Assembly: GCA_017651465.1 (NCBI GenBank)
Contig: JAGCCX010000005.1
Coordinates: 62,001-126,000 of the forward strand
Reading direction: 5' to 3'
Source of the DNA: Bacteroidales bacterium
GTDB taxonomy: Bacteria; Bacteroidota; Bacteroidia; Bacteroidales; UBA932
Length of the DNA stretch: 64,000 bases
Position numbers and translations under genes: made by a program. The first letter of the stretch is position 1; each line of letters begins with the position of its first letter. Shown here piece after piece: positions 25,352 to 33,118 of this stretch. The notes beneath the pieces were generated by a model. The model was not told the DNA's origin and did no database searches. It saw only the letters and a list, made by a program, of their open reading frames with translations.

Positions 25352-28159
25352 ATGAAGCGACTTGTGTGCCTTCTTTCCGCCGTTGTGCTGTCAGCGGCGG
25401 CGCTTGCCCAGCCCATTGCCCCGGACCCCGAGTTCAGGGTGGGGCGCCTGGACAACGGAATGACCTACTATCTCTATCACAATGAGAACCCTCCCGGATG
25501 TGCGGAATTCTATATCGCCCATCACGTGGGAGCCCTGCAGGAAGAAGACAACCAGAACGGCCTTGCCCATTTCCTGGAGCATATGGCATTCAGCGGCACC
25601 AAGCACTTTCCCGGCAAGGGCATTTTGGAGTTCCTTGCCAAGGACGGCGTGCGCTTCGGGTACAACGTAAACGCTTATACTTCCAAGCACGAGACGGTGT
25701 ACAATATATCCGCAGTGCCTCTGGTGCGCGAATCTTTCGTCGATTCGGTGCTGCTGATCCTTCACGACTGGTCTTGCGACATTTCCTGCGAGCAGCAGGC
25801 TCTCGACGACGAGAGGGGAGTGATTAGCGAGGAATGGCGCCTGCGCGACGAACCGCGCTACCGTATGATGATGCTTCAGAACAGCCTCATCTACAAGGGT
25901 TCCAAGCAGCCGGAGCGTACGGTTATCGGCACCCTGGAGGTTATTAACGGTTTCAAGCGCGAGGAGATACTGGACTTCTACCACAAGTGGTACCGCCCTG
26001 ACCTCCAGGCAATTATCATAGTGGGCGACTTTGATGTCGATTATATGGAAGGCAAAGTGCGCAAGGCTTTCTCCGACATTCCCAAGGTGCAGAATCCAGC
26101 CCCCAAGGAGAGCTATTTCCCGCCCAGGCTCCAGGAGCCGCTGTTTGAGGATATGACGGACAACCGCGTTCGCTTCAACGCCCTCAAGATAATCTACAAA
26201 CAGCCGTATCCCGACCTTCAGGGGCGCATCGACGAGAGTTACATCAAAGACTGGTTCTGCCGCCAGATTGTTTCCTCCGCCCTTTCCGACAGGCTCAAGA
26301 AGGCCGCGCAGGAGAAATCATCCCCCGTGCGGAGCGCCGTCCTGGTGACCAGCGAATATGAACCCGATTTCTTCATCTCGCTCTTTACCATCACGCCCAA
26401 GAACAAGAACCTTCTGGCCAAGGGCCTGGAATTCACCCACAGGGAGATAAGCCGTATGGTCCGCTTCGGGATGAGCCCATCGGAATTCGAAGTGGCCAAA
26501 CTCGCGTCGGCTCAGCGCTCCAGGCTTGACCGTACCGTCAGCCGCGAGGAAATCAAGAGCGAAGACCTGGTTCGCTCTGCCCTCCAGCACTTCCTGAATA
26601 ATCATCCGCTGGTGACTCCCGTGGAACTTCAGGACATACAGAAGCGCATACTCTCCCAAATCAGCTACGAAGACATCAAGCCATATCCGGCTATGATGTT
26701 CTCGGATAGCGAGGTTATCTATTCCACCTGCTACAATCCCGAGGAGGAACCCGGGATAGCACCTTCTGCGGAGCAGATGAAAGAGGTGATAGCCGCGGTG
26801 GATGCCGAAGACCTTGATCCCGGATTCCTTGAATACAAGGGTGTTGATATGGCCCTCAGCCTGCCCTCCGGCAGCATAGTAAAGCGCTCCAAGGCCAAAG
26901 ATTACGAGCGATGGACCCTGTCGAACGGCGTGCAGGTGTACTATCGCCGGGCGCCCGCCGTGACCACCAACGACCATTTGGTGATGCACTGGCACTTCGA
27001 CACCGGTTTCAGGAGCTATCCCGAAGATAAGGTTACGCCCTCGCGCATCGCCGCATCGTGGCTGCAGCGCAGCCTGGGCTTCAGGAATATAGAGCGCAGC
27101 GACTTCAAAGGCCATCCCGAGCTTGGCGGTATCAATTCCCTGATATCTTCGGGCCACACGGCTGCGAGCCTCGAATTCCTCGCCGGCGCCGGCAGGCAGG
27201 AAGATGCTTTCCGAATGGCTTGCCTGCTTCTTACCGAGCCCTATTTCGGCACGGAGCAGATGCTGGAACAGTACAAAGAGAATGCCCTCAAGAGCCTCTC
27301 GCGCCAGAAGAACAAGCACCTGCTTTTTGAAGAAAAGTGCCTCAAGCAGGTCAACGGCGACCATCCCTGGCAGCAGGTCATCGATTCCGCTTCCGTACAG
27401 GCGGTGAATATGGATCTTGTAAAAGACGTGTACAAGCGCCTCTTTACCGATTTCGGCTCGCTTAAGTTGTTCATTACCAGCGACCTTGACCCCTCCGAGA
27501 TAGAGGCGCTGGTGTGCCGGTACGCGGCCGGCCTGGAGGGTAGTTACCCTTATGTCAAGTCACGCACGCCTTACCCGCGTCCGGTGCTCAAGGGATACAA
27601 CCTCATACGCGAGCAGAACGAGCCCCAGTCGGAGCCCGTGACCACCATCAACTATCACTTTGTCAAGGATATCAAGGCTACCACCCGCAACCTGGTTACC
27701 GACCAGCTGCTGGACTACATAATGTCGGCCCGCTATACCGATATTATACGCGAGCAGCGCGGCGGCACCTACCACGTCGGCTTCGGTACCTCCATTCCCG
27801 ACAATCCCGCCCTGCCCTGGCAGGGAGAGGTGGACTTCCAGACCCGTCCGGAGATGGAAACTATGCTTCTGGGAGACGTCAAGGCGGTTATGGACGAGAT
27901 GTGCAGCAAGGGACCTTACGCCCGGGAAATGGAGCTTGCGGGCAAGTATCTTGTCAAACGCCACGGCGAGGTGGAAAAGAAAGTCTCGCAGTCGCTGCGC
28001 CTTCAGCAGCGAAGGCTGCTGGAGACGGCCCTATACGGCCGGGAGTACGGCTATGACTATCAGGCGGTGCTCTCGTCTATCAAAGCATCCCACGTGCGCT
28101 CTCTGGCCCGGAAACTGCGTTCCGGAACCACCATAGTAGAAGTCTATACGGAGAATTAA
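25352..28159 (+). CDS. M16-family zinc metalloprotease (insulinase-like, PqqL type)
   Basis: A 935-residue exported protease made of two M16 halves (four domains in one chain). The signal peptide ends near ALAQ. The inverted zinc motif is HFLEH at residues 73-77, and the distant ligand Glu154 lies in DDERGVISEEW, with Glu161 in the conserved E-x6-E arrangement, so the N-terminal half is catalytically complete. The second half (about 510-935) lacks the motif, as in the family. M16 enzymes cut unfolded peptides or small proteins inside a closed chamber. In the FusA/FusC system a TonB receptor imports ferredoxin and an M16 protease degrades it. Here the same pairing occurs in an operon. Confidence 0.9.
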   Translation: MKRLVCLLSAVVLSAAALAQPIAPDPEFRVGRLDNGMTYYLYHNENPPGCAEFYIAHHVGALQEEDNQNGLAHFLEHMAFSGTKHFPGKGILEFLAKDGVRFGYNVNAYTSKHETVYNISAVPLVRESFVDSVLLILHDWSCDISCEQQALDDERGVISEEWRLRDEPRYRMMMLQNSLIYKGSKQPERTVIGTLEVINGFKREEILDFYHKWYRPDLQAIIIVGDFDVDYMEGKVRKAFSDIPKVQNPAPKESYFPPRLQEPLFEDMTDNRVRFNALKIIYKQPYPDLQGRIDESYIKDWFCRQIVSSALSDRLKKAAQEKSSPVRSAVLVTSEYEPDFFISLFTITPKNKNLLAKGLEFTHREISRMVRFGMSPSEFEVAKLASAQRSRLDRTVSREEIKSEDLVRSALQHFLNNHPLVTPVELQDIQKRILSQISYEDIKPYPAMMFSDSEVIYSTCYNPEEEPGIAPSAEQMKEVIAAVDAEDLDPGFLEYKGVDMALSLPSGSIVKRSKAKDYERWTLSNGVQVYYRRAPAVTTNDHLVMHWHFDTGFRSYPEDKVTPSRIAASWLQRSLGFRNIERSDFKGHPELGGINSLISSGHTAASLEFLAGAGRQEDAFRMACLLLTEPYFGTEQMLEQYKENALKSLSRQKNKHLLFEEKCLKQVNGDHPWQQVIDSASVQAVNMDLVKDVYKRLFTDFGSLKLFITSDLDPSEIEALVCRYAAGLEGSYPYVKSRTPYPRPVLKGYNLIREQNEPQSEPVTTINYHFVKDIKATTRNLVTDQLLDYIMSARYTDIIREQRGGTYHVGFGTSIPDNPALPWQGEVDFQTRPEMETMLLGDVKAVMDEMCSKGPYAREMELAGKYLVKRHGEVEKKVSQSLRLQQRRLLETALYGREYGYDYQAVLSSIKASHVRSLARKLRSGTTIVEVYTEN

Positions 28160-29133
28160 TCCTTAGCCCACTCCCAGGAGAACAGGATCGATTCTACCTG
28201 GCGCAGATACTGGCGTTTGTCGTACCTCGGAGCGTACACGAACGCCTCTGCGCATATTATCTGGGAGCCGTCGGGCGAGTAGAACGAGTGCGACACGAAG
28301 GGGCCGCCCATATAGTCGTTCTCCACCTCCCAGAGGCCGCGCACCTGGGCGAAGTCGCGTCCGCGGAAGCGTATGAACTCCAGGCTGGGCGGCATAAAGG
28401 TGCCGGTGGTCATCCAGGTATTCTCGAACATTCCGGGCACATTGTCCTTGAGGGTGGCGTTGCGCTTTTCGATTATCTTGTTGAGGGTGAGATCGTTGCT
28501 GCTTACGGGGTATTTGTAGATGAGAATACCCTGCATAGTATATTGCTTCTCGTCGGCTATCCATCCGAAGTCGGAAGTGAGCTTCTTGATCTTATATCCT
28601 ATAGGGAAGTGAGGGGAGCCTCCGAATACTTCCGCCACCTTGGGAGCGATTTCCCTTTCCTCGTAACGTATGGAGTTCCTGATGACCCTGTCTCTCTCGG
28701 CCTGCTCGATGAATCCCACTATCTTGCTGCCGTTCTGCTCCAGCAGTTCGGTTGCCTTTTCGGAGGTGGGGGAGTTGACCTGCACCATACACTGGGGCGA
28801 CGCCCATACATCGGAGCGATAACGCACCGCGGCGCTGTCGCCCTGGGGGTTGATGTTGAAATACAATATATTGCGGTGCACCTTGAAGAGGTCGCCGAAC
28901 CCTCCCGGCGGAACGTTCACCAGGGAGTACAGAGGCTCACGCTGCGCCAGGTAAGGGCAGTCGCAGGCTAGCAGTTCACGGACCTTGGTGCCCAGGTTGC
29001 CTTCCCAGTCGGCCTTGTCGATGACCACAATAATCTCGCCTGCTTTTCCGCTCACATTGGGCAGTAGAGCCTTTGTGTTCTTGCAGGAAACGAGGGCCGC
29101 AAAGGCGGCGAACAGCAATAATATCTTTTTCAT
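28156..29133 (-). CDS. DUF4837 lipoprotein
   Basis: A 325-residue predicted lipoprotein (LVSC, Cys17) matching DUF4837 over its whole length (AGEIIVVIDKADWEG near the N-terminus, SHSFYSPDGSQIICAEAFVYAP near the end). The family is restricted to Bacteroidota and has no known function. It is the last gene of a minus-strand operon behind rseP and dxr, 2 nt after rseP. Its stop overlaps the stop of the M16 protease gene by 4 nt, tail to tail. No terminator is visible between them. Confidence 0.85.
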   Translation of the reverse strand: MKKILLLFAAFAALVSCKNTKALLPNVSGKAGEIIVVIDKADWEGNLGTKVRELLACDCPYLAQREPLYSLVNVPPGGFGDLFKVHRNILYFNINPQGDSAAVRYRSDVWASPQCMVQVNSPTSEKATELLEQNGSKIVGFIEQAERDRVIRNSIRYEEREIAPKVAEVFGGSPHFPIGYKIKKLTSDFGWIADEKQYTMQGILIYKYPVSSNDLTLNKIIEKRNATLKDNVPGMFENTWMTTGTFMPPSLEFIRFRGRDFAQVRGLWEVENDYMGGPFVSHSFYSPDGSQIICAEAFVYAPRYDKRQYLRQVESILFSWEWAKD

Positions 29134-29135
29134 AA

Positions 29136-30437
29136 CTAACGGATTAATCGTGCAATGTCATTCCCGAACGCCAGTATCATCAGGCCCAGCAGCAGTATCA
29201 TTCCTATGATCTGCGTGATTACCAGGAAGCGGTCGCTTGGCTTGCGGCGGGTTATCATTTCGTAGAGGGTAAACAGTATGTGGCCGCCGTCGAGGGCCGG
29301 GATGGGCAGCAGGTTCATCACGCCCAGCATAATGGACAGCAGCGCCAGGATGTTGAGGAAGCGGTACCAGTCCCAGGTGGCGGGGAACACCTGCCCTATG
29401 GCTATGAAGCTGCCCACCGACTTGTAGGCACCGGTGGACGGCCGGGCCAGGAGGCCCAGGTCGCGGACGTATCCGCTAATGGTCTCGCCGGTGAGGCGCA
29501 CTCCCGCGGGAACGGCCTCCAGGGCGTTGTAGTAGCGCCTTTCAATCTGAGGCAGCTGCAGGTAAACGCCTATCCGTCCGAGCGTATCGACATTCACCGG
29601 CACCGCAAGGGTATCGGTCCCGCGCAGTGCGAGCGCCTCCACCGTAGTGCCGGAAAAGGAGGCGAGAACGTCGCGCGCGTCTTGAATGAACGAAACTTCC
29701 TGTCCGTTGAAAGCAATCACCCGGTCGCCCGACTCGAGCCCGCAGAGGGCGTTGCCCGATGCTGCGCTGAGCGAATCCACCACAAAGGGTACTGCCAGGT
29801 CGAACATTCCTTCGCTGCTGAGGACCCTGCTGATATATGACTGGTCGATATAGAGGTCGATAGTGTCCGATCCGCGCAGGAGCCTGGCGTTGCGCACGTC
29901 GCGGCGGGCGAGGTCGGCCTGCAGCATCCCGAAGTTCTCGGGCTCGTATCCGTCGAAGTCGATGATATGGTCGCCGAGGCGGAACCCCATCTCGCTGGCG
30001 AGCTCGTTGGGAGCTATCTGAGCGTCTTTGTTGCTGATGAACACCTCGCCCCAGATGCCCGCAATGAGGCAGTACATCAAAATGGCGAAGATGAAGTTGT
30101 TCAGCACTCCTCCGGCCATCACCAAAAGCCGCTGCCAGGCAGGCTTGGTGCGGAATTCCCATTTCTGGGGCTCCCGCTTGAGCTGCTCGAGGTCCATCGA
30201 CTCGTCCACCATTCCGGCAATCTTGCAGTAGCCGCCGAAGGGTATCCAGCCTATGCCGAATTCGGTTTCACCCCAGTGCCAGCGGGCCAGGGCCTTGCCG
30301 CCGGCGTCGAAGAAAAGATAGAACTTTTCAACCCGGATTCCGAAAATCCGGGCCCACATAAAATGCCCCAGTTCGTGAACTATGATGAGCAGTGAGAGGG
30401 CGAGTATTACCTGAAAGGTCTTAACTAATGCAACCAT
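29136..30437 (-). CDS. rseP: RIP metalloprotease RseP (site-2 protease)
   Basis: A 433-residue inner-membrane protease of family M50. The zinc motif is HELGH at residues 21-25 within the first membrane span. The C-terminal NLLPIPALDGGHILF supplies the third zinc ligand in LDG. Two PDZ-like segments lie between (about 130-300). It cleaves substrates inside the membrane, such as anti-sigma factors or leftover signal peptides. The length is normal. It overlaps the end of dxr by 17 nt, an arrangement conserved in many bacteria. Confidence 0.95.
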   Translation of the reverse strand: MVALVKTFQVILALSLLIIVHELGHFMWARIFGIRVEKFYLFFDAGGKALARWHWGETEFGIGWIPFGGYCKIAGMVDESMDLEQLKREPQKWEFRTKPAWQRLLVMAGGVLNNFIFAILMYCLIAGIWGEVFISNKDAQIAPNELASEMGFRLGDHIIDFDGYEPENFGMLQADLARRDVRNARLLRGSDTIDLYIDQSYISRVLSSEGMFDLAVPFVVDSLSAASGNALCGLESGDRVIAFNGQEVSFIQDARDVLASFSGTTVEALALRGTDTLAVPVNVDTLGRIGVYLQLPQIERRYYNALEAVPAGVRLTGETISGYVRDLGLLARPSTGAYKSVGSFIAIGQVFPATWDWYRFLNILALLSIMLGVMNLLPIPALDGGHILFTLYEMITRRKPSDRFLVITQIIGMILLLGLMILAFGNDIARLIR

Positions 30438-31575
30438 TTGCTATCCTTGCGACTTCGGCGTTCGTCTCGAATATATCTTCGATGGACGGTTCTGCTACAA
30501 AATTCAAGCCGCGAAGACATTTTTCGTTGATTCTGGAGATGTCGTAGAATCCAATAAGCCCTTTGAGGTAGGCTGCGACCGCCACCTCGTTGGCTGCATT
30601 AAGGGCGCAGGGAGCATTGCCGCCGCGTTCGATGGCCTCGTAGGCCAGCCTGAGGTTGGGGAAACGGTCCGTGTCGGGCGACTCGAAATGCAGGCTGCCG
30701 AGAGTCTCGAAGTCCAGGCGCTTGCAACCTACGTCCAACCTTGCGGGGAATGAAAGCGCCAGGCCTATGGGCACCCTCATATCCGGGCTGCCCAGCTGGG
30801 CTATCACGGCTCCGTCTTCAAACTCCACCATCGAGTGGATAATCGATTCGGGATGCACTACCACGTTGATGTCGCCGGGCTTTACGTCAAAGAGCCAGCG
30901 TGCCTCTATCAGCTCGAAACCCTTGTTCATCAGGGTGGCTGAATCGATGGTCACCTTGGCGCCCATATCCCAGTTAGGATGCTTGAGGGCGTCGGCTGCG
31001 GTGGCCGCCTCTATGCGCTGGCGCTCCCAGGTGCGGAAGGGGCCGCCGGAAGCTGTGAGATGGATTTTGTGTATCGTATTGCCCTGGGCTCCCAACAGGC
31101 ATTGGAAGATGGCGGAATGTTCTGAATCGACGGGGAGAATCACGGCTCCGTTCTCACGCATCGTGCGCATTACCAGGGAGCCTGCGGCTACCAGCGTCTC
31201 TTTGTTGGCGAGGGCCACTATCTTGCCGGCCTTGAGAGCCTCGAGCGTAGGACGCAGGCCGCTGAAGCCCACCATTGCCCCGACTACTATGTCCACGCTC
31301 TCAGAGCGCACCAGCGAGCACAGGCTGCTCACTCCGGTCCAGGCCTTGGAGTCGCTGTCTTTCAGCAGCTCGCAGAGCTTGGGATAGCGGGCCTCGTTGC
31401 AAATGACCACGTTGTTTACGTCAAACTCAAGCGCCTGGGCTGCAAGCAGTTCCACATTGCTGCCGGCAGAGATCATCTCCACCTCGAAAAGGTCGCGGTG
31501 CTGCCGTACCACGTCGAGGGTCTGGGTGCCTATCGAGCCGGTGGAGCCCAGAATTGCTATCCTGCGTTTACTCAT
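30421..31575 (-). CDS. dxr: 1-deoxy-D-xylulose 5-phosphate reductoisomerase
   Basis: A 384-residue cytoplasmic enzyme of the MEP isoprenoid pathway. It converts DXP to 2-C-methyl-D-erythritol 4-phosphate with NADPH. The N-terminal ILGSTGSIGTQTLDVV is the NADPH-binding motif. LPVDSEHSAIFQCL, LTASGGPFRTW and HPNWDMGAKVTIDSATLMNKGFE carry the metal- and substrate-binding residues. The gene overlaps the small membrane-protein gene by 8 nt upstream and rseP by 17 nt downstream, so all are in one operon. Confidence 0.97.
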   Translation of the reverse strand: MSKRRIAILGSTGSIGTQTLDVVRQHRDLFEVEMISAGSNVELLAAQALEFDVNNVVICNEARYPKLCELLKDSDSKAWTGVSSLCSLVRSESVDIVVGAMVGFSGLRPTLEALKAGKIVALANKETLVAAGSLVMRTMRENGAVILPVDSEHSAIFQCLLGAQGNTIHKIHLTASGGPFRTWERQRIEAATAADALKHPNWDMGAKVTIDSATLMNKGFELIEARWLFDVKPGDINVVVHPESIIHSMVEFEDGAVIAQLGSPDMRVPIGLALSFPARLDVGCKRLDFETLGSLHFESPDTDRFPNLRLAYEAIERGGNAPCALNAANEVAVAAYLKGLIGFYDISRINEKCLRGLNFVAEPSIEDIFETNAEVARIANGCIS

Positions 31576-31924
31576 TTTCGCTTACAAGCAGGCTGTCGAT
31601 GTTTATGGTGGTGTCGCCGGAGAGGACTCTCGAGAGGTTCTCGGAGTAGAGTTTCCAGCGGGTCAGCGCGCTCTCGAGGGAGTCGATTTTGATGGCGTTG
31701 TCAACCGCCTGGCGGCGGAAGTGCGCATCGGGATAACCGGGTATGGTGGTGCGCAGGGGAGTAAGGGCTATGAGGGCGTAAAGACTTCCCAGCACCACCA
31801 CGAAGGCGGTGATTCCGGTGAGTACCACGCCCAGGCGGGTAAAGCGCAGCGAGCGCACCTCCCTATGGGTGGAGTCCTCGGTGACGGTGAGGCGATATAC
31901 CTTGTTGAGTTTGTTTTTACCCAT
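31568..31924 (-). CDS. Small single-pass membrane protein with periplasmic coiled coil
   Basis: A 118-residue protein with a basic N-terminus (about 1-27), one membrane span (about 30-52, VVLTGITAFVVVLGSLYAL), and a periplasmic tail likely to be helical (DNAIKIDSLESALTRWKLYSENL). The layout resembles the N-terminal anchor of Bacteroidota M23-family peptidases, but the peptidase domain is absent. It may be a divisome or envelope scaffold, or a truncated peptidase anchor. It is the first gene of the dxr-rseP-DUF4837 operon and is divergent from ruvX, with only 22 nt between the two start codons. The function is not known. Confidence 0.65.
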   Translation of the reverse strand: MGKNKLNKVYRLTVTEDSTHREVRSLRFTRLGVVLTGITAFVVVLGSLYALIALTPLRTTIPGYPDAHFRRQAVDNAIKIDSLESALTRWKLYSENLSRVLSGDTTINIDSLLVSENE

Positions 31925-31940
31925 ATTATTCGTACTTTTG
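31910..31940 (+). promoter_or_regulatory. Promoter of ruvX, predicted leaderless
   Basis: TTTG (31910-31913), 19 nt, then TACTTTTG (31933-31940) is an exact-consensus promoter. Only 6 nt separate the -7 box from the GTG start at 31947, so the mRNA should begin at or within a few bases of the start codon. The -33 box lies inside the divergent small gene. Confidence 0.8.
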
Positions 31941-31946
31941 CGTTTC

Positions 31947-32360
31947 GTGGACAGGATAATCGGAATTGACTATGGCAGGGCGCGGGTGGGGCTCGCTCAG
32001 AGCGACCCGCTGGGTATCTTTGCCTCTCCGCTTGAAACTGTCCCTGCTGCAAAGATAATAGATTATCTTCAAAAATACGCCCTCGGGCAGACCATATCCA
32101 AGTTTGTTGTGGGCTATCCCCTCAACCTTGATGGCTCGCACGCCGAGGCAGCCGCCGATGTGGACGCCTTCCTCAAGCTCTTGGAGAAGTCTTTCCCGGG
32201 AGTGCCGGTGGCCCTTGAAGACGAGCGTTTTACCTCGGTGCTCGCCCACAGGGCTATGATCGAGGGCGGAATGAAAAAGAGCGACAGGCGCAATAAGATG
32301 TCGGTTGACAAAATAAGCGCCGCCATTATACTACAAGCATATTTGGACAAGAAAAAATGA
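31947..32360 (+). CDS. ruvX: Putative pre-16S rRNA nuclease / Holliday junction resolvase-like RuvX (YqgF)
   Basis: A 137-residue cytoplasmic protein starting at GTG: VDRIIGIDYGRARVGLAQ is the first strand of the RNase H-like fold with its catalytic Asp. FVVGYPLNLDG and ALEDERFTSVLA follow as in YqgF, and a Lys-rich end SVDKISAAIILQAYL closes it. A longer in-frame reading from 31809 would run backwards over the divergent gene and is rejected. YqgF matures 16S rRNA in Escherichia coli. It overlaps def by 4 nt. Confidence 0.9.
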   Translation: MDRIIGIDYGRARVGLAQSDPLGIFASPLETVPAAKIIDYLQKYALGQTISKFVVGYPLNLDGSHAEAAADVDAFLKLLEKSFPGVPVALEDERFTSVLAHRAMIEGGMKKSDRRNKMSVDKISAAIILQAYLDKKK

Positions 32361-32911
32361 TCCAGCCTATTTACCTGTACGGCTCGGAAGTGCTTCGCCA
32401 GAAGGCCGCCGAGGCAGATCTGACCAAGAAGGAAGAATTGTCGGCGCTTATCGTCGACCTTAAAGATACACTTTTACGCTCCGAGGGCTGCGGACTTGCG
32501 GCACCCCAGATAGGAGTGAGCCTGCGCGTGGTAATAGTGGACGGCGACGTGATGCAGGACGTGTATCCCTACCTTAAAGGCTTCAAACGTACCATCATCA
32601 ATCCTCAGATACTGGAAGAAAGCGCCGCTCAGTGCGAGTACGAAGAGGGCTGCCTGAGCGTGCCCGGCGTGTACTGCAACGTGCGGCGTCCCGAAAGCAT
32701 AAAGCTGCGCTACTGGGGCGAGGATTTCCAGGAACATACCGAGGTCTTCGACAAATTTGCCGCCCGTATGATCCAGCACGAGCTCTCTCACCTCGACGGT
32801 GTGCTGTTCACCGACCTTGTGGCCCCCATCCGCCGCAAGATGATAGGAAAGAAACTCATCAACATCTCCCACGGCAAAGTCGCCACGCGTTATAACGCAA
32901 AAATCAAGTAA
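32357..32911 (+). CDS. def: Peptide deformylase
   Basis: A 184-residue cytoplasmic enzyme that removes the formyl group from the N-terminal methionine of new proteins. Motif I is GLAAPQ (residues 46-51), motif II EEGCLS with Cys99, and motif III HELSH (141-145) with the catalytic Glu142. The length is typical. It overlaps ruvX by 4 nt, so the two are co-translated. This is the housekeeping deformylase, in contrast with the lipoprotein copy at 18541. No clear terminator follows within 60 nt. Confidence 0.96.
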   Translation: MIQPIYLYGSEVLRQKAAEADLTKKEELSALIVDLKDTLLRSEGCGLAAPQIGVSLRVVIVDGDVMQDVYPYLKGFKRTIINPQILEESAAQCEYEEGCLSVPGVYCNVRRPESIKLRYWGEDFQEHTEVFDKFAARMIQHELSHLDGVLFTDLVAPIRRKMIGKKLINISHGKVATRYNAKIK

Positions 32912-32932
32912 TTCACTAGGTGTTTTTCGCTC

Positions 32933-32968
32933 TTGTGGTGTATTATAATAAAATTAATATCACCACAA
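32933..32968. repeat. Inverted repeat before the 44-codon ORF
   Basis: TTGTGGTG (32933-32940) and CACCACAA (32961-32968) form an 8-bp perfect inverted repeat around a 20-nt A/T-only spacer. It ends 1 nt before the small ORF start. The arms are 28 bp apart centre to centre, so it could be a dimeric operator or a leader hairpin. Confidence 0.55.
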
Positions 32969-32969
32969 T

Positions 32970-33104
32970 ATGCGCATTCACTACATTCAGCCCGAAGCCT
33001 GCGAACTGGAGGCCGGGTATCTGTTCGCGTTAGCGGCAAGCCCCACTGAGAGTGAAGGCTCTCTGGAGGGCTTTGACGACGAATTCACTGACATTCAATG
33101 GTAG
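32970..33104 (+). CDS. Small ORF of 44 codons preceding the GLUG-repeat lipoprotein
   Basis: It encodes a 44-residue peptide beginning MRIHYIQPEACELEAG, with a central LFALAASP and an acidic end (FDDEFTDIQW). It has no signal peptide. Short proteins of this style (YxxPxxxxxxL then LAAS then an acidic tail) occur in Bacteroidales and are often left unannotated. Its stop is 14 nt before the next start codon, and the strong AAGGAGG Shine-Dalgarno sequence for that gene overlaps its end, so translation may be coupled. An inverted repeat lies directly upstream. Coding status is inferred from the pattern and position. Confidence 0.5.
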   Translation: MRIHYIQPEACELEAGYLFALAASPTESEGSLEGFDDEFTDIQW

Positions 33105-33111
33105 AAGGAGG
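33105..33111 (+). promoter_or_regulatory. Strong Shine-Dalgarno sequence
   Basis: AAGGAGG about 8 nt before the ATG at 33119 is unusual in this window, where most genes lack a clear ribosome site. It decides the start at 33119 over the in-frame ATG at 33098, which lies inside the small ORF. Confidence 0.7.
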
Positions 33112-33118
33112 AACGATC

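Noticed and set aside
31809..31946. N-terminal extension of RuvX
   Set aside because: The extra 46 residues run antisense over the start of the neighbouring gene, lie upstream of an exact-consensus promoter, and are not part of the YqgF fold.
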